From Trichosporon coremiiforme (taxonomy: Eukaryota > Basidiomycota > Tremellomycetes > Trichosporonales > Trichosporonaceae), in NCBI GenBank assembly GCA_039545355.1, contig BCJJ01000074.1, forward strand, positions 1 to 31,519: a stretch of 31,519 nt of DNA. Reading direction: 5' to 3'. The translations under genes were made by a program, and so were the position numbers. This document shows positions 30,701 through 31,519 of this stretch, piece by piece (position 1 is the first letter of the stretch; each line of letters starts with the position of its first letter). Below the pieces are notes generated by a model. It was not told where the DNA came from. It was given only the letters and a program-made list of their open reading frames with translations, and searched no databases.

Positions 30701-31519
30701 ACGGCCCCGTGGTCAGGATGTGGCCAGGACGCCCAGGACAGAAAGGCGGCAGAAAGGGTAAAAACTCAAGGAAATGCGACCCGGAAAAGCACGAGCCCGG
30801 CCGTGGCTCTGCAAGGCTCTGCCTAAATCCCCTGTCGCTCACCACTCTCTGCTCTGCGTCTGGGCGCTCCTACGGCTCTGACCGCGCAGCGTCGCAGGCT
30901 CTCTCCTCTCTGCTCACCCGCTGAGTCTTTCCTCCTAGCGCAGCTCAGTTCTCGTATCATGCAACCCCATGCCAAGCAGCCTCTTTGCCACTGCCGCTGT
31001 CAGCTGCCAGCCCTGTCGTCATATAAGCTGGTCGGGTGGTTGTTTCTCCGATCGTTCCAGACTGTTGCCACAGGTCCACATTGAGATCTCGAGAGATAGC
31101 TGTTGTCTGGACCCGTACTCGTATCCGTCAGCGATACCGACTCTGATCCAAATCCGGACCAAGGGTCACCGCAGTTGACCACATACACATCGCCGCCCGC
31201 TGCCCGCTGCCTGCCGAACCGCCTCAAACGCACTGTGCAGCCCAGACCAGCGAGCCTTGGTTGCTCGCGGCCCAGACAACCCAAACGGCTCAGCCGCCCT
31301 TCAGCCGCCGAACCACTGGACAGCCATCCAGCGCACCCAGCCGACCAGCCCGCTAGGCCCACCACCCCGGCGCCTCATACAGTCCACCTGCCACACCAGC
31401 ATTCTCTGGGCGTCCTCTCCGACAGACGCCTGTCACGCCGCGACGCAAACGCTGATCCGCTAGCGCGTGATTCGCAAATCGCGCAACGCAAGCCCGAACA
31501 ACCCCCCCCCCCCCCCCCC
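27711..31519. other. Gene-poor block to the window end
   Basis: No gene passes my tests over this 3.8 kb. Many short open frames (60-145 codons) occur on both strands without recognisable domains. Some minus-strand pieces look coding-like, for instance a Cys-rich frame at 30388-30679 containing VPCRSCSAHRRFIC, and a stretch at 29249-29318. No splice model joins them with the branch motif seen in all recognised introns. The final 500 bases are CT-rich on the plus strand, like a leader of a gene beyond the window. The block may be intergenic, subtelomeric or hold decayed gene fragments. Confidence 0.5.
31502..31519 (+). repeat. Homopolymer C run at window end
   Basis: Eighteen consecutive C close the sequence. 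There is no TTAGGG-type telomere repeat next to it. The run probably marks a contig end or assembly artefact rather than a biological terminus. Confidence 0.8.

Noticed and set aside
1..31519. CRISPR array, bacterial operon structure, ribosome binding sites, integrated phage or insertion sequence
   Set aside because: The DNA is eukaryotic with spliced genes; no spaced repeats, transposase motif or terminal inverted repeats were found by eye.

Overview
The window looks like nuclear DNA of a basidiomycete yeast, most likely a tremellomycete close to Trichosporon or Cutaneotrichosporon. That placement is an inference from three things: GC-rich genes, many short introns with a stereotyped 3' end (gctRAC a few bases before the AG), and the gene content. 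I built twelve protein-coding gene models with 41 introns by joining exons so that frame, donor, branch-like motif and acceptor all agree. I recognised no tRNA, rRNA, CRISPR array or intact mobile element.

Layout, left to right. 1-1168 (-): 3'-truncated unknown protein with a CxxC/CxxC zinc-binding motif. 1625-2913 (-): NAD-type methylenetetrahydrofolate dehydrogenase (MTD1). 2914-5389: long divergent intergenic region. 5390-7317 (+): GlcNAc-PI de-N-acetylase (GPI12/PIG-L). 8142-9141 (-): acidic protein of unknown function. 9401-11404 (-): eight-exon gene resembling Arb1, the Argonaute siRNA chaperone subunit (tentative). 11976-15147 (+): division I chitin synthase. 15523-16349 (-): ISA2, mitochondrial iron-sulfur assembly. 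16790-18455 (+): GDSL phospholipase B-like enzyme with ten exons and a GC-AG intron. 18550-20341 (-): membrane-anchored acyl-CoA-synthetase-like protein that lacks the usual ATP-binding signatures. 20927-22017 (+): membrane-anchored cytochrome b5-like (MAPR) protein. 22138-24069 (-): glucosidase II beta subunit (GTB1) ending in KDEL. 25541-27710 (+): mitochondrial ETF-ubiquinone oxidoreductase (ETFDH/CIR2). 27711-31519: 3.8 kb with no defensible gene, ending in a run of 18 C.

From 11404 onward the genes alternate strictly in strand, giving shared divergent promoters and tight convergent ends (94 and 120 bp gaps). Many of the genes serve membranes, cell wall or mitochondria: GPI anchors, chitin, phospholipid hydrolysis, ER glycan trimming, Fe-S assembly and electron transfer. 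I see no evidence that they form a functional cluster. ISA2 and ETF-QO are linked only in the general sense that ETF-QO carries a [4Fe-4S] centre.

The items most worth a second look are the Arb1-like gene, the degenerate acyl-CoA-synthetase-like gene, the 17-base CACGTG element shared by two divergent promoters, the very short branch-to-acceptor spacing of the introns, and the gene-poor contig-end block.
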